Shown here: piece after piece, positions 53,481 through 63,306 of the stretch
Position numbering within the stretch: the stretch's first letter is position 1
Layout of the letters: each line of letters starts with the position of its first letter
Assembly: GCA_014381945.1 (NCBI GenBank)
Contig: JACNKQ010000041.1
Coordinates: 58,187 to 122,186 of the forward strand
Length of the DNA stretch: 64,000 bases
Origin: Actinomycetota bacterium
GTDB lineage: Bacteria > Actinomycetota > Acidimicrobiia > Acidimicrobiales > MedAcidi-G1
Reading direction: 5' to 3'
The notes under the pieces: model-generated
The model's database searches: none
What the model was told of the DNA's origin: nothing
The model's input: only the letters and a program-made list of their open reading frames with translations
Made by a program: the position numbers and the translations under genes

Positions 53481-54317
53481 TCAGGCCCCGGCCAGGGCGG
53501 CGCGGGCGACCTCGAGGTCGTCACGGCTCGTCACGCCGATCCAGGGCTCGTCGGTCCCTACGACATCGATGTGCAGGAGCCCCTCGGACCGCTGCTGGTC
53601 GAGGGCCTCGGGGAGCAGGAACTCGGCGGATGGGTCGTCGCTGTGGACGACATGGAAGGCAGCCCACTGGCCCGCCAGCCGCGCCATCGCGGCTGCCGGA
53701 AGCCCCCAGAGGTTCATCGACACCGGGACATCGTCGGACAGCTGCCCTGACGGGTCGTCGGCGATGATGCGTCCGTCGTGGCGCCTGATTCCGTGGGTCT
53801 CGACCAGGTCCACCAGGCGCCCGTCCACGACCCGGCAGATGCCCCGGGAAACGGATCCGGCGCTCGACAGGGTGTGCCCCAACTCGAATGCCAGGATGAC
53901 CGCATTCCTGCCATCGGTGGCCAGCAGCGCCTCTACGGTACGCCGGACCCCTGACGGGCCGTAGTGGTCGTCGGCGTTGAGGACCACAACGGCCCCGGAA
54001 CATGCGTCGGCTGCGCTCAGGACCGCATGCCCCGTACCCCAGGGCTTGCGTCGCTCCGGCCCGTAGGTGTCCTGGTGGACGATCGTGAGCGGGAGGTCCG
54101 GCCCGTGCTGGCGTTCCAGATGCTCTCGGAGGAGTACGTCGAGGTCGGTTCGGGCCACGACGACTATGTGTCCGATCCCCGCTGCCAGGGCATCCCGGAT
54201 GGCGAAGTCGAGGAATGCCTCGCCGTCGGGGCCTACGTCGACCAGCTGCTTGTCGCCGCCGAACCTGGAGCCCAGCCCACCGGCCATCACGAGGAGCGTG
54301 ATGTCGTCGGGGGTCAC
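53481..54317 (-). CDS. sugar/NTP nucleotidyltransferase
   Basis: 278 residues from a GTG at 54317 whose GTGA overlaps the next hydratase stop. Nucleotidyltransferase fold: [26 protein letters not shown] (GxGxR-type start), the [18 protein letters not shown] segment, and a DDH metal motif in [11 protein letters not shown]. Similar to UTP/CTP-sugar or phosphate transferases of the GlmU/RmlA/LicC type. Unexpected in a beta-oxidation-type operon. Confidence 0.8.
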   Translation of the reverse strand: MTPDDITLLVMAGGLGSRFGGDKQLVDVGPDGEAFLDFAIRDALAAGIGHIVVVARTDLDVLLREHLERQHGPDLPLTIVHQDTYGPERRKPWGTGHAVLSAADACSGAVVVLNADDHYGPSGVRRTVEALLATDGRNAVILAFELGHTLSSAGSVSRGICRVVDGRLVDLVETHGIRRHDGRIIADDPSGQLSDDVPVSMNLWGLPAAAMARLAGQWAAFHVVHSDDPSAEFLLPEALDQQRSEGLLHIDVVGTDEPWIGVTSRDDLEVARAALAGA

Positions 54318-55078
54318 GCCGAAGGGGCCCCTCCACCCCGGTCGCCCTGCAGGAAGGCATCGCGGGCGGTGTCGCCGATGCCCCGCAGGTTCAACTCGTA
54401 GGTGAACCCCTGCTCGTAGCGGTAGCTGCGCAGCACATCCACGGGGTCGATGCCGTTGAGGCTGGCCTTCGCAGCACGGATCGTGGCGGTGTCCTTGGCG
54501 GCAATGGCGGCGGCGGCCTCCGTGGCGCGAGCACGGAGCTCGGCGGCTGGTACCACGTCGATGACCGATCCATACGACAGGAGCTCGGCCGCCGTTGCGG
54601 TCTCGCAACTGTAGAGCATCCAACGGGCCCGCTGGGCCGGAACCAGGCGCATCAGGTGGGTGGCTGCCCCGAGTGCCCCGTTGTCGACCTCGGGCAGCCC
54701 GAACTCGGCTTCATCGTCGGCGATCACCACGTCGGCATTGCCGGCCAGGCCGATGCCCGAGCCGAGGCAGTGCCCGTTGACCGCTGCGACCACCGGTACT
54801 GCACACTCGTATACCGCCCTGAATGCCTCGAAGCACGACCGATTGGCCTCGAGGATTCCATCGTTGCCCGGCAGGGACTGCATCTCCCTGATGTCGACCC
54901 CGGCACAGAATCCACGGCCCTCGGCGCACAGGAGCACCACCCGCACGTCGGGGTTGCGTCGGTAGCCGTCGAGCAGGTCGGCGAGGGCGTACCCGTCGGC
55001 GATATCGAGCGCGTTGACCGGCGGTTTCGACATCTCCACGGTGGCGACGCCGCCTGCGACGGTCTCGGAGAGTGGCAC
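54314..55078 (-). CDS. enoyl-CoA hydratase/isomerase family protein
   Basis: 254 residues. Crotonase fold: VEMSKPPVNALD, GRGFCAGVDIREMQ (oxyanion hole), AVNGHCLGSGIGLAGNADVVIAD (partly), FGLPEVDNGALG. Only one acidic residue of the usual catalytic pair is evident (the Glu in LPEVDNG). Ten bp after the thiolase-like gene, so probably the same transcript. Substrate not known. Confidence 0.87.
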   Translation of the reverse strand: MPLSETVAGGVATVEMSKPPVNALDIADGYALADLLDGYRRNPDVRVVLLCAEGRGFCAGVDIREMQSLPGNDGILEANRSCFEAFRAVYECAVPVVAAVNGHCLGSGIGLAGNADVVIADDEAEFGLPEVDNGALGAATHLMRLVPAQRARWMLYSCETATAAELLSYGSVIDVVPAAELRARATEAAAAIAAKDTATIRAAKASLNGIDPVDVLRSYRYEQGFTYELNLRGIGDTARDAFLQGDRGGGAPSA

Positions 55079-55087
55079 GGTCCGACC

Positions 55088-56275
55088 CTAGCGGCGGAGC
55101 AGGACCGACGAGCCGTGCCCGAAGAGGCCCTGGTTGGCTGTGACCCCGACCCGTGCCCCCCCGACCTGGCGCTTTCCGGCCCGCCCGGACAGCTGCCAGG
55201 CCAGCTCGCAGACCTGGGCTATCGCCTGGGCCGGAACGGCCTCGCCGAAGGCACCCAGGCCGCCGCTGGCGTTGACCGGGATGCGCCCGCCGATGCTGGT
55301 CGCTCCCGAGCGCAGGAGCGACTCGGCCTCACCGACCTCGCAGAGGCCCAGGTGTTCGTACCAGTCGAGCTCCAGGGCCGATGACAGGTCGTACACCTCG
55401 GCCAGGTCGACCTCGTCGGGGCCGACCCCCGCCTCCTCGTAGACCCTGGCGCCGATCGACTCCTTGAATCCCGCATCGGGGGGCTCGACGGTGGCGGCCG
55501 AGTCGGTGGCCAGGTAGGGCAGGTCGATGACCGTGTCCGGGTAGGTGGGCGTCACCAACGAGATGCCTGCCACCCGCACCGGGTCGGTCACGCCCAGGCG
55601 GCGTGCGTAGTCCATCGAGGCGACCACCAGGGCAGCACCGCCGTCGCTGGTGGCGCAGATCTCGAGGAGGCGCAGCGGATCGGACACGACCGGCGAGTTG
55701 GCCACGTCCTCGACGCTGAACTCCTTGGCGAATCGTGCGTTCGGGTTGTGCAGCCCGTGGCGGCTGTTCTTGGCCTTGACGGCGGCGAAGTCGTCGACCG
55801 TGGCACCGTGGAGGGCCATGCGGCGACGGGCGTGCAGGGCGAAGTAGACGGGGTTGGTGGCCCCTATGAGGTGGAAGCGCAGCCAGTCCGTGTCGTCGGT
55901 GCGACGGCCCTCGTTGGGTGCGAGGAAGCCCTTCGGGGTGGTGTCGGCGCCGACGACGAGCGCCACCTCGGTGGCACCCGAGAGGATCTGCCCGCGGGCC
56001 ACCGACAGTGCGGTCGCCCCGGATGCGCAAGCGGCATAGGAGCTGGCCACCTCGGCACCCGTGAAGCCGAGGGCCCGGGCGAAGGTGCTTCCGGCCACGT
56101 ATCCCGGATAGCCGCAACGCACCGTGATCGCACCCGAGACGAACCCCACGTCGCGCCAGTCGACCCCGGCATCGGCGATCGCCGCCCGTGCAGCGTGCAC
56201 GCCGTATTCGACGAAGCTGCGGCCCCACTTTCCCCACGGGTGCATGCCGACCCCGAGTACGGCGATCTCGTCCAT
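55088..56275 (-). CDS. thiolase-like (SCP2/Ltp2-type) protein
   Basis: 395 residues from the ATG at 56275 (TGATG overlap with the DUF35 gene). Thiolase fold; Cys83 in YAACASGATAL aligns with the nucleophile, but the late pieces differ: NASGGLGAFGEAVPA replaces the GHPxGxTG His motif, and the C-terminus is TANQGLFGHGSSVLL with no CGG cysteine. This is the pattern of SCP2-thiolase-like proteins and of Ltp2 aldolases that work with DUF35 partners, as in steroid side-chain removal. Catalysis as an aldolase is inferred. Confidence 0.85.
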   Translation of the reverse strand: MDEIAVLGVGMHPWGKWGRSFVEYGVHAARAAIADAGVDWRDVGFVSGAITVRCGYPGYVAGSTFARALGFTGAEVASSYAACASGATALSVARGQILSGATEVALVVGADTTPKGFLAPNEGRRTDDTDWLRFHLIGATNPVYFALHARRRMALHGATVDDFAAVKAKNSRHGLHNPNARFAKEFSVEDVANSPVVSDPLRLLEICATSDGGAALVVASMDYARRLGVTDPVRVAGISLVTPTYPDTVIDLPYLATDSAATVEPPDAGFKESIGARVYEEAGVGPDEVDLAEVYDLSSALELDWYEHLGLCEVGEAESLLRSGATSIGGRIPVNASGGLGAFGEAVPAQAIAQVCELAWQLSGRAGKRQVGGARVGVTANQGLFGHGSSVLLRR

Positions 56276-56739
56276 CAGGAGTTCCCCCTCGGCGATTCCG
56301 GGTCGACGGGGCGCCACTGCCAGGTCAGGTACTCGTTGTCGTCGTCCTCGTACAGCGTGCCGATGACCAGCTCGACGGGCATGCCGACCGCCAGGTCTGC
56401 GACGGTCCAGTCAGGGTGTACCTGGCCCAGGACCACCATGCGCTCCTCTTCGAGTTCGACGGCTGCGATGGCCACGGGCTCGTAGGGTTCGGTGACCATG
56501 AAGGGCGGCGGCGGCGGATATGCGCTGTTGGTGTACGACCAGATGCGGCCCGTGCGCGACAGGAGCACTTCTTCGACGTCGCCTCCGGGAGCGGCAGGGT
56601 CGGAGCCCCCGAGGTCCTTGGGGAAGCAGTAGCCACCGGTTTCGCTCAGGCGTCCGCCGATCAGGTGGGGCGGATCGTCGAGGGTGAACAGGCCCTCGAC
56701 CGCAGGCACGCGTGGCTTCGTTGCTGCTGAATCGGCCAT
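56275..56739 (-). CDS. DUF35 OB-fold partner of thiolase-like protein
   Basis: 154 residues from the ATG at 56739, GGAGAA about ten bases upstream; a GTG at 56757 is the alternative. The OB-fold half (GRIWSYTNSAYPPPPPFMV, PYEPVAIAAVELEEERMVVLGQV) is clear, while the N-terminal rubredoxin-like zinc ribbon has lost its cysteines: only one Cys (GGYCFPKD) remains. DUF35 proteins bind and activate thiolase-like aldolases. Last shared base with the partner gene implies tight coupling. Confidence 0.82.
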   Translation of the reverse strand: MADSAATKPRVPAVEGLFTLDDPPHLIGGRLSETGGYCFPKDLGGSDPAAPGGDVEEVLLSRTGRIWSYTNSAYPPPPPFMVTEPYEPVAIAAVELEEERMVVLGQVHPDWTVADLAVGMPVELVIGTLYEDDDNEYLTWQWRPVDPESPRGNS

Positions 56740-56814
56740 GGGCTGCCTGTTCTCCACGTCGTCGAGGCTCCGTTGATTGTACGAGGTGCGCTCCCCGACG
56801 GCCGAAGCCGCCGC

Positions 56815-57582
56815 TCAGTGCAGGATGCCGCCCCCGTCGACGACGATCGACTGCCCGTTGATGCGCCGTGCGGCGTCCGAGCACAGCCACACGGCGGTGG
56901 CGGCGACGTCTGCCGGTTCGAGGAGTTCGCCGATCGGCGAAAACCTCCGGAGGCCATCACGGGCCCGGTCGGTGAGTTCGTCTCCTCCCCCACGCAGCAT
57001 CGGAGTGTCAGTGATGCCGGGGAGGATGGCGTTGCACCGGATCCCGTGCCGGAGGTATTCGCGGGCGACCTGTCGGGTCAGCCCGAGGATCCCGTGCTTT
57101 GCCGCCGTGTAGTGGGGTTGGCCCGGTGCGGGCACCAGGCCTGCGCCAGACGAGGTGTTGACGATCGCCCCACCACCTCCCTGGGTGACGAGTTGGCGGA
57201 GTTCGTGCTTGAGGCAGAGGAACACCGATGTCAGGTTGACGGCGATGACCTCCTCGAAGACCTCCCGCTCCATCTCGTGGAACGGCGTGCTCGGGAGGTT
57301 TATGCCGGCGTTGTTGAATGCGCAGTCGATCCGGCCCTGCGCCGCAACGACGTCGTCGATCCATTTGGCGACCGCCGGTTCGTCCGTCACGTCGAAGACA
57401 TGGGTCGACGCCGATCCGCCCGCTTCCCGAACCGTTTCGGCTGCTGTCCCGAGGCGCTCGCCGTCCCGGTCGGCGAGTGCGACGTGTTGCGCTCCCTCGG
57501 TGGCGAACAGCAGGGCTGCTGCTGCTCCGATCCCGCCGGCAGCACCGGTTACCAGCACCACCTTCCCTTGAATCGTTCCCAT
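56815..57582 (-). CDS. SDR-family oxidoreductase
   Basis: 255 residues from the ATG at 57582; the open frame extends past the divergent riboswitch but cannot be coding there. TGAAGGIGAAAALLF, cofactor Asp in VALADRDGER, NNAG in AFNNAGINLP, Ser in VNTSSGAG, and YTAAK. C-terminal DGGGILH. Classical SDR of the FabG/3-hydroxyacyl type. Divergent from the gcvP leader, which starts about 90 bp away. Confidence 0.9.
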   Translation of the reverse strand: MGTIQGKVVLVTGAAGGIGAAAALLFATEGAQHVALADRDGERLGTAAETVREAGGSASTHVFDVTDEPAVAKWIDDVVAAQGRIDCAFNNAGINLPSTPFHEMEREVFEEVIAVNLTSVFLCLKHELRQLVTQGGGGAIVNTSSGAGLVPAPGQPHYTAAKHGILGLTRQVAREYLRHGIRCNAILPGITDTPMLRGGGDELTDRARDGLRRFSPIGELLEPADVAATAVWLCSDAARRINGQSIVVDGGGILH

Positions 57583-57651
57583 GTGTGGACCTCCCGGGCC
57601 TCTTCCCTCCACAGCGTGACCCATTTCACGCACTCCGGCCAACCCTCCTCC

Positions 57652-57680
57652 TTCACGCCGGGCTCCCCAGGTGCTATTCT
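57652..57680 (+). promoter_or_regulatory. promoter candidate for the gcvP leader
   Basis: TTCACG (57652-57657), 17-bp spacer, TATTCT (57675-57680). Weak -35 but correct spacing, placing the transcript start near 57687, just before the riboswitch aptamer. Confidence 0.5.
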
Positions 57681-57699
57681 CGTGTTGCTGACAACATCC

Positions 57700-57895
57700 C
57701 TGTGGGAGAGACCCCGATTCGTTCGGGGCGCCGAAGGAGCAACCGCCCCCGGAAACTCTCAGGCAGAAGGACCACCGGGACAGGCAACTCTGGAGAGCGA
57801 CCGGCATACCGGTCCACCGAAGGGGCAAGCCGATCGGCCGGGTCCCCGGGATCCGCTCGAACGGTGTATCTCTCAGGTTTCGGACAGAGGGGGGC
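57700..57895 (+). promoter_or_regulatory. tandem glycine riboswitch
   Basis: Two gcvT-type aptamers in series. Aptamer 1: GGGAGAGACC at 57704, GCCGAAGGAGCAA, then CGGAAACTCTCAGGCAGAAGGACC ending near 57774 (given in part). Aptamer 2: CTGGAGAGCGACCGG from 57789, CACCGAAGGGGCAAGCC, and ATCTCTCAGG ... GGACAGAGGGGG ending near 57893. These are the conserved glycine-aptamer core sequences. It directs the gcvP gene 36 bp downstream; glycine binding normally turns expression on. Confidence 0.95.
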
Positions 57896-57930
57896 GCTGA
57901 CAAGAGCGCACCCGACCCCGGAGGCCAGAG

Positions 57931-60813
57931 ATGCCCAGGAGTGCCGACAACCTCCGCACCCTTCCCCTGCAGGACCTTCTCGACCGCGGCGAGTTCCTTC
58001 CCCGCCACATCGGGCCCGACGAGGCCGACATGGCCAGGATGCTCGACGTCATCGGTGTCGACTCCGTCGACCAGCTGCTCGAGCACACGATCCCCGAGAG
58101 CATCCGCGAGTCGGCGCCATTGTCCCTGCCGCCCCCGGTACCCGAATCTGAGGTGATCGATCGCCTGCGGGAGCTGGCGGACCGCAACGAGGTCGCCACC
58201 AGCCTCATCGGTGCCGGTTGGTACGACACGCACACGCCGGCCGTCATCGTCCGCAACGTCCTCGAGGACCCCGCCTGGTACACGGCCTACACGCCCTACC
58301 AGCCCGAGATCTCGCAGGGCCGCCTCGAGGTTCTGCTCGGCTTCCAGACCATGATCGCCGACCTGACGGGCATGGACATCGCCAACGCCTCCCTCCTCGA
58401 CGAGGCCACCGCCGCCGCCGAGGCCATGACCCTGCTGCACCGTGTCGCCCGTGGCTCCGGCGACGTGTTCCTCGTCGATGCCGACTGCCATCCGCAGGTC
58501 GTTGCCGTCATCCAGACCCGGGCCCGCCCACTAGGCATCCATGTCGAGGTGGCCGATCCCTGGGAGGCCGCTGTTCCGGCCGGATGCTTCGGCGCACTCC
58601 TGCAGTACCCCGGCAGCAGCGGTCGCCTGCGCCCCCTGGGGCCCGCCGTCGAGCGCCTCAGGGAGGCCGGTGCCGGTGTCGCAGTCGCTGCCGACCTCCT
58701 CGCCCTGTGCCTCGTCGAATCTCCGGGCGAATCCGGGGTCGATGTGGTCGTCGGCTCCGCCCAACGCTTCGGCATCCCGATGGGTTTCGGTGGTCCCCAC
58801 GCCGGCTACATGGCCGTTTCCGATGCCCACCGGCGGATGCTGCCCGGCCGACTGGTCGGCACGTCGGTTGACAGCGCCGGCCGGCCGGCCCACCGCCTGG
58901 CCCTCCAGACCCGCGAGCAGCACATACGGCGCGAAAAGGCCACCTCCAACATCTGTACGGCCCAGGTTCTCCTGGCGGTCATGTCGGCCCTCTACGCCGC
59001 ATACCACGGACCCGACGGCCTGCGCCTGATCGCCGAGCGCGTCCACCGCCTGTCCAGCATCGCCGCCGACGGCCTGCGCCGCCATGGACTCGACGTCCTC
59101 CATGACAGGTTCGTCGACACGGTGGCGGTCAGGGTTCCAGGCAGGGCCGACTGGTTCGTCGCCGCTGCCCTCGGGCACGGTTGCAACCTGCGGAGGCTCG
59201 ACGCCGACACGGTCACCTTCAGCCTCGACGAGACGACCACTCCTGCCGTCGTGGAATCGGTCTGGCGTGCGTTCGGTGCAACGGAGGCCTCGGTGGTCGA
59301 GTTGGACGGCGCCTCCACCACCATCCCCGACTCACTGCGGCGCAGGTCGTCCTACTGCACGTCTGCGTTCTTCACGACGCACCACAGCGAGACCGAGATG
59401 CTGCGCTGGCTGCGGCGCCTCGCCGACCGCGACCTCGCCATGGACCGCACGATGATCCCGCTCGGCTCCTGCACCATGAAGCTCAATGCCACCACCGAGA
59501 TGCAGGCGATCACATGGCCCGAGTTCGCCCGCATCCACCCGTACGCCCCGGTCGAGCAGGTGCGCGGCTACCACGAACTCATCGAGGACCTCGAACGGAT
59601 GCTCTGCGAGATCACCGGCTACGACGCTGTGTCCCTTCAGCCCAACGCAGGTTCGCAGGGTGAGTTGGCCGGGCTCCTCGCCGTCCGGGCCTGGCACGAC
59701 GCCCGTGGCGACCACGGCCGCGTCACCTGCCTGATCCCGTCCTCGGCACATGGCACCAACGCCGCCAGTGCCGTGATGGCCGGCATGGAGGTGGCGGTTG
59801 TGCAGTGCGACCCGGCCGGCAACGTCGACCTCGACGACCTCAAGCAGAAGGTCACCGACCACCAGGACACCCTGGCGGCTCTGATGGTCACATACCCGTC
59901 GACCCACGGCGTCTTCGAACCCCAGATAGTCGAGATCTGCGACCTGGTTCACCAGTTCGGCGGACAGGTGTACCTCGACGGCGCCAACCTCAACGCCATG
60001 GTCGGGCTCGCCCGCCCGGGCCGCTTCGGCGCCGATGTCTCACACCTGAACCTCCACAAGACCTTCTGCATCCCGCACGGCGGTGGCGGTCCCGGCGTCG
60101 GTCCGGTTGCGGTGCGTGAACACCTCGCCCCATATCTCCCGAACCACCCGATGTCCCCGGAAGCCGGCCCCCGGTCCGGGGTCGGTGCGATCTCGGCGGC
60201 CCCATTCGGATCGGCCGGCATCCTGCCCATCTCGTGGGCGTACATCACCCTGATGGGAGCCGAGGGGCTCACCCGTGCCACGGAGGCGGCCATCGTGTCG
60301 GCCAACTACATCGCCGCCCGGCTCGGCAGGCACTTTCCGATCCTCTACGCCGGAGCCGCCGGCCATGTGGCCCACGAGTGCATCATCGATGTGCGCGTTC
60401 TGAAGTCCGCCTATGTGACCGCCGACGACATCTGCAAGCGGCTGATCGACTACGGCTTCCACGCACCGACGGTCTCCTTCCCGGTGGCCGGCACCCTCAT
60501 GGTCGAACCGACCGAATCGGAGGGTCTCGTCGAACTGGACCGCTTCTGCGATGCCATGATCGCCATCGCCGCTGAGGCCGAGAGGATCGCCGCAGGCGAG
60601 TGGTCGCCCGACGACAACCCTCTCGTGAACGCTCCGCACACGGCCGAGGACCTGGCCGGTGAATGGACGCACCCCTACGACCGGCAGACCGCCGCCTTCC
60701 CGCTGCCGGAGTTGCGTTCCGACAAGTACTGGCCGCCCGTGGGCCGCGTCGACAACGCCCACGGCGACAAGAACCTCGTCTGCTCCTGCCCCGACATCGG
60801 CGAATACACCTAG
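57931..60813 (+). CDS. gcvP: glycine dehydrogenase (decarboxylating), P-protein
   Basis: 960 residues, full-length fused P-protein. PLP Lys710 in [17 protein letters not shown], the N-terminal half with [21 protein letters not shown] opening (here [17 protein letters not shown]), [12 protein letters not shown] and [18 protein letters not shown] 6 bases before the ATG. Decarboxylates glycine and passes the aminomethyl group to the H-protein; gcvH, gcvT and lpd are not next to it. Regulated by the tandem glycine riboswitch. Confidence 0.97.
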   Translation: MPRSADNLRTLPLQDLLDRGEFLPRHIGPDEADMARMLDVIGVDSVDQLLEHTIPESIRESAPLSLPPPVPESEVIDRLRELADRNEVATSLIGAGWYDTHTPAVIVRNVLEDPAWYTAYTPYQPEISQGRLEVLLGFQTMIADLTGMDIANASLLDEATAAAEAMTLLHRVARGSGDVFLVDADCHPQVVAVIQTRARPLGIHVEVADPWEAAVPAGCFGALLQYPGSSGRLRPLGPAVERLREAGAGVAVAADLLALCLVESPGESGVDVVVGSAQRFGIPMGFGGPHAGYMAVSDAHRRMLPGRLVGTSVDSAGRPAHRLALQTREQHIRREKATSNICTAQVLLAVMSALYAAYHGPDGLRLIAERVHRLSSIAADGLRRHGLDVLHDRFVDTVAVRVPGRADWFVAAALGHGCNLRRLDADTVTFSLDETTTPAVVESVWRAFGATEASVVELDGASTTIPDSLRRRSSYCTSAFFTTHHSETEMLRWLRRLADRDLAMDRTMIPLGSCTMKLNATTEMQAITWPEFARIHPYAPVEQVRGYHELIEDLERMLCEITGYDAVSLQPNAGSQGELAGLLAVRAWHDARGDHGRVTCLIPSSAHGTNAASAVMAGMEVAVVQCDPAGNVDLDDLKQKVTDHQDTLAALMVTYPSTHGVFEPQIVEICDLVHQFGGQVYLDGANLNAMVGLARPGRFGADVSHLNLHKTFCIPHGGGGPGVGPVAVREHLAPYLPNHPMSPEAGPRSGVGAISAAPFGSAGILPISWAYITLMGAEGLTRATEAAIVSANYIAARLGRHFPILYAGAAGHVAHECIIDVRVLKSAYVTADDICKRLIDYGFHAPTVSFPVAGTLMVEPTESEGLVELDRFCDAMIAIAAEAERIAAGEWSPDDNPLVNAPHTAEDLAGEWTHPYDRQTAAFPLPELRSDKYWPPVGRVDNAHGDKNLVCSCPDIGEYT

Positions 60814-60818
60814 CCGGA

Positions 60819-60841
60819 GGCAGGCCGGACACCCGCCTGCC
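60819..60841 (+). terminator. hairpin after gcvP
   Basis: GGCAGGC (60819-60825) and GCCTGCC (60835-60841) with a 9-base loop, six bases after the gcvP stop and 15 bp before the next start. No T-run, as is common in GC-rich actinobacteria; could attenuate read-through. Confidence 0.45.
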
Positions 60842-60856
60842 GGTACGGTCGGCGGC

Positions 60857-62089
60857 ATGTCTGGACAGAGCGTCGATTCGGAACTGGACGAAACTGCGGA
60901 GGACTCCTTCCGGAACCGGGTGAGCGTCTTCCTCGAGGCCAACTGCTCCCGGACCGGTGATCGTTCCGGAACAATCGGCGACGACGATCCGGAGGGCGTC
61001 GCCACTGCTAAGGCCTTCCAGGGATCCATGGCCGATGCCGGCCTGGCCGGCCTGGCATTTCCGTCCGACTTCGGCGGTGCGGGCCTCACGAACCGGCACC
61101 AGGAGCTGTTCGACAGGGAGGCACAGGGGTGGCACCTTCCGACAACGCCCCTGTCAATCTCCCACGGGATGTGCCTGCCGGTGCTGAACCAGTTCGGCAC
61201 GCCGGAGCAGAAGGCCCGGTTCATGCCCGACAACATCAGCGGTGCCAGCATCTGGTGTCAGATGTTCTCCGAGCCCGGCGCCGGATCCGACGTTGCCAGC
61301 CTGTCCACCCGGGCCGTTCGCGACGGCGACGAGTGGATCATCGAAGGTCAGAAGGTCTGGACCTCGGGTGCCCACTACTGCGACTACGGCATCCTCGTCG
61401 CCCGTACCGATCCCTCGATGCCGAAGCACAAGGGCCTGACCATGTTCATCGTCGACATGCGGCAGCCGGGAGTCGAGGTGCGTCCGCTGCGCCAGATCTC
61501 GGGCGGCAGCGGCTTCAACGAGGTCTTCTTCACCGAGGCGAGGGTGCCGGCAGACTGGCAGTTGGGCGACCTGGGCCAGGGCTGGAACCTGGCCGTGTCG
61601 ATGTTGATGTTCGAACGCGTCTCGATCGGAGCCGGCGGCGGCGGCCTCAACGCCGACCGGTCCCCCGGGCTCATCCAGGCGGCCCAGGCACTCGGGCACA
61701 GCCATGACCCGGTCCTGCGACAGGGCCTGGCCGACCTGTGGATCCGGGAGCAGATCAAGGGGTACATCGGCCAACGCATCCGCGCGGCGGTGGCCGGCGG
61801 TCGGGTACCGGGCCCGGAGGGATCCCTCGCCAAGTTGAACGGAGCCCTCCTGGCCCGCCGGGTGCGCGATGTCTCCCTGGCCATTGCCGGCAGCGCCGCA
61901 CAGGCATGGGATCCCGACGATGCCGGGGGCGACCGCTGGGCCGTTGCCTGCCTTTCGACCGCCGGAATCAGCATCGCAGGGGGTACCGACGAGGTGCAGC
62001 GCAACATCATCGGCGAGCGGGTCCTGGGCCTGCCCAAGGAGCCCGATCAGTACAAGGGCGCCGCCTGGGAAGACATCCCCCGTAGTTGA
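60857..62089 (+). CDS. acyl-CoA dehydrogenase family protein
   Basis: 410 residues from the ATG at 60857. MFSEPGAGSDVASLSTRAVRDGDEW with the flavin contacts, EGQKVWTSGAHYCDYGILVARTD, and GTDEVQRNIIGERVLGLPKE, the standard ACAD end. Catalytic Glu for the family is expected in the late helical part; its exact position is uncertain. Separate from the pair that follows, but in the same direction with a 13-bp gap, so probably one operon for a fatty or cyclic acyl-CoA. Confidence 0.92.
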   Translation: MSGQSVDSELDETAEDSFRNRVSVFLEANCSRTGDRSGTIGDDDPEGVATAKAFQGSMADAGLAGLAFPSDFGGAGLTNRHQELFDREAQGWHLPTTPLSISHGMCLPVLNQFGTPEQKARFMPDNISGASIWCQMFSEPGAGSDVASLSTRAVRDGDEWIIEGQKVWTSGAHYCDYGILVARTDPSMPKHKGLTMFIVDMRQPGVEVRPLRQISGGSGFNEVFFTEARVPADWQLGDLGQGWNLAVSMLMFERVSIGAGGGGLNADRSPGLIQAAQALGHSHDPVLRQGLADLWIREQIKGYIGQRIRAAVAGGRVPGPEGSLAKLNGALLARRVRDVSLAIAGSAAQAWDPDDAGGDRWAVACLSTAGISIAGGTDEVQRNIIGERVLGLPKEPDQYKGAAWEDIPRS

Positions 62090-62102
62090 GGGTTCCGTCT
62101 CC

Positions 62103-63290
62103 GTGTTCATCGACCTGACCGCCGAGCAGAAGGCCCTCCGGGCCGAACTGCGGGACTACTTCACGGACCTCATGACCGACGAGGTCAGGGAGCGGATCGC
62201 GTCGGCCGAGTTTGCAGAGAACCTCGAGTACAAGGACCTGATCCGCCAGATCGGACGCGACGGGTGGCTGGGCGTGGGCTGGCCGGTCGAGTACGGCGGC
62301 AGGGGTTTCACGCCGGTCGAGCAGTACATCTTCTTCAACGAGTCGCAGGCTGCCGGCTGTCCGATCCCGTTCCTCACCACCAACACTGTCGGGCCCACCA
62401 TCCGCCGCTTCGGCACCGAGGAGCAAAGGGGCCGCTTCCTCACCCGGGTGCTGGCCGGCGATGTCCACTTCTCGATCGGCTATTCGGAACCGGAGGCAGG
62501 CACCGACCTGGCGTCGCTACGCACCCGTGCGGTTCGAGATGGCGACGAATGGGTGATCAACGGCCAGAAGCTGTACACCAGCCTCGCCTACAACGCCGAC
62601 TTCATCTGGCTGGCAGCCCGCACCGACCCGGACGCCCCCGGCCACAAGGGCATCACCATGTTCCTCGTCGACACAACCGACCCCGGGTTCTCGATCCAAC
62701 CGTTCGTGACCTTCGGGCAGACGCACACGACGGCGACCTTCTACGACGATGTGCGCGTCCCCGACTCGATGCGTGTCGGTGAGGTAAACGGTGGTTGGGG
62801 ACTCATCACCAACCAGCTGAACCACGAGCGGGTCTCGTTGTTCCCGGCCGCACGCCTGACCAGCCTTGTCGACGACGCCGTTGCCTGGGCCCGGTCGACG
62901 CATCTCCCGGATGGTCGCCGGGTCATCGACCAGGAGTGGGTTCAGGTCAAGCTGGCCGAGGGCCGGGCCCTCGCCCGCCACCTCGACCTCCTCAACTGGT
63001 ACGTGGCCTGCGAGAACACGCACGGTCGCATGAGCCCCGCCGACTCGTCGTCGGTCAAGGTCCACGGTTCCGAGAGCATGCACCGCATCTACACGCTCCT
63101 GACCGAGGTGATCGGGGCGACAGGACACCTCAGGAAGGGATCGCCGGGTGCTGAGCTCTCAGCGGGCATCGAATCCGCCTACCGCTCGGTCTGGGTCCTG
63201 ACATTCGGGGGCGGCACCAACGAGATCCAACGCGACATCATCGGTGCGGCCGGCCTCGCCCTGCCCCGCGAAACGCGTCGCAGGGCCTGA
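62103..63290 (+). CDS. acyl-CoA dehydrogenase, large-subunit type
   Basis: 395 residues from the GTG at 62103 (FIDLTAEQKALRAELRDYF). IGYSEPEAGTDLASLRTRAVRDGDEW, GQKLYTSLAYNADFIWLAARTD, FGGGTNEIQRDIIG. Strikingly similar to the gene at 15408 (same NTVGPT, NHERV, SSVKVHGSE-type blocks). Likely forms a hetero-oligomer with the gene that starts 16 bp downstream. Confidence 0.92.
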   Translation: MFIDLTAEQKALRAELRDYFTDLMTDEVRERIASAEFAENLEYKDLIRQIGRDGWLGVGWPVEYGGRGFTPVEQYIFFNESQAAGCPIPFLTTNTVGPTIRRFGTEEQRGRFLTRVLAGDVHFSIGYSEPEAGTDLASLRTRAVRDGDEWVINGQKLYTSLAYNADFIWLAARTDPDAPGHKGITMFLVDTTDPGFSIQPFVTFGQTHTTATFYDDVRVPDSMRVGEVNGGWGLITNQLNHERVSLFPAARLTSLVDDAVAWARSTHLPDGRRVIDQEWVQVKLAEGRALARHLDLLNWYVACENTHGRMSPADSSSVKVHGSESMHRIYTLLTEVIGATGHLRKGSPGAELSAGIESAYRSVWVLTFGGGTNEIQRDIIGAAGLALPRETRRRA

Positions 63291-63306
63291 GGGACAGGGG
63301 CACGGC

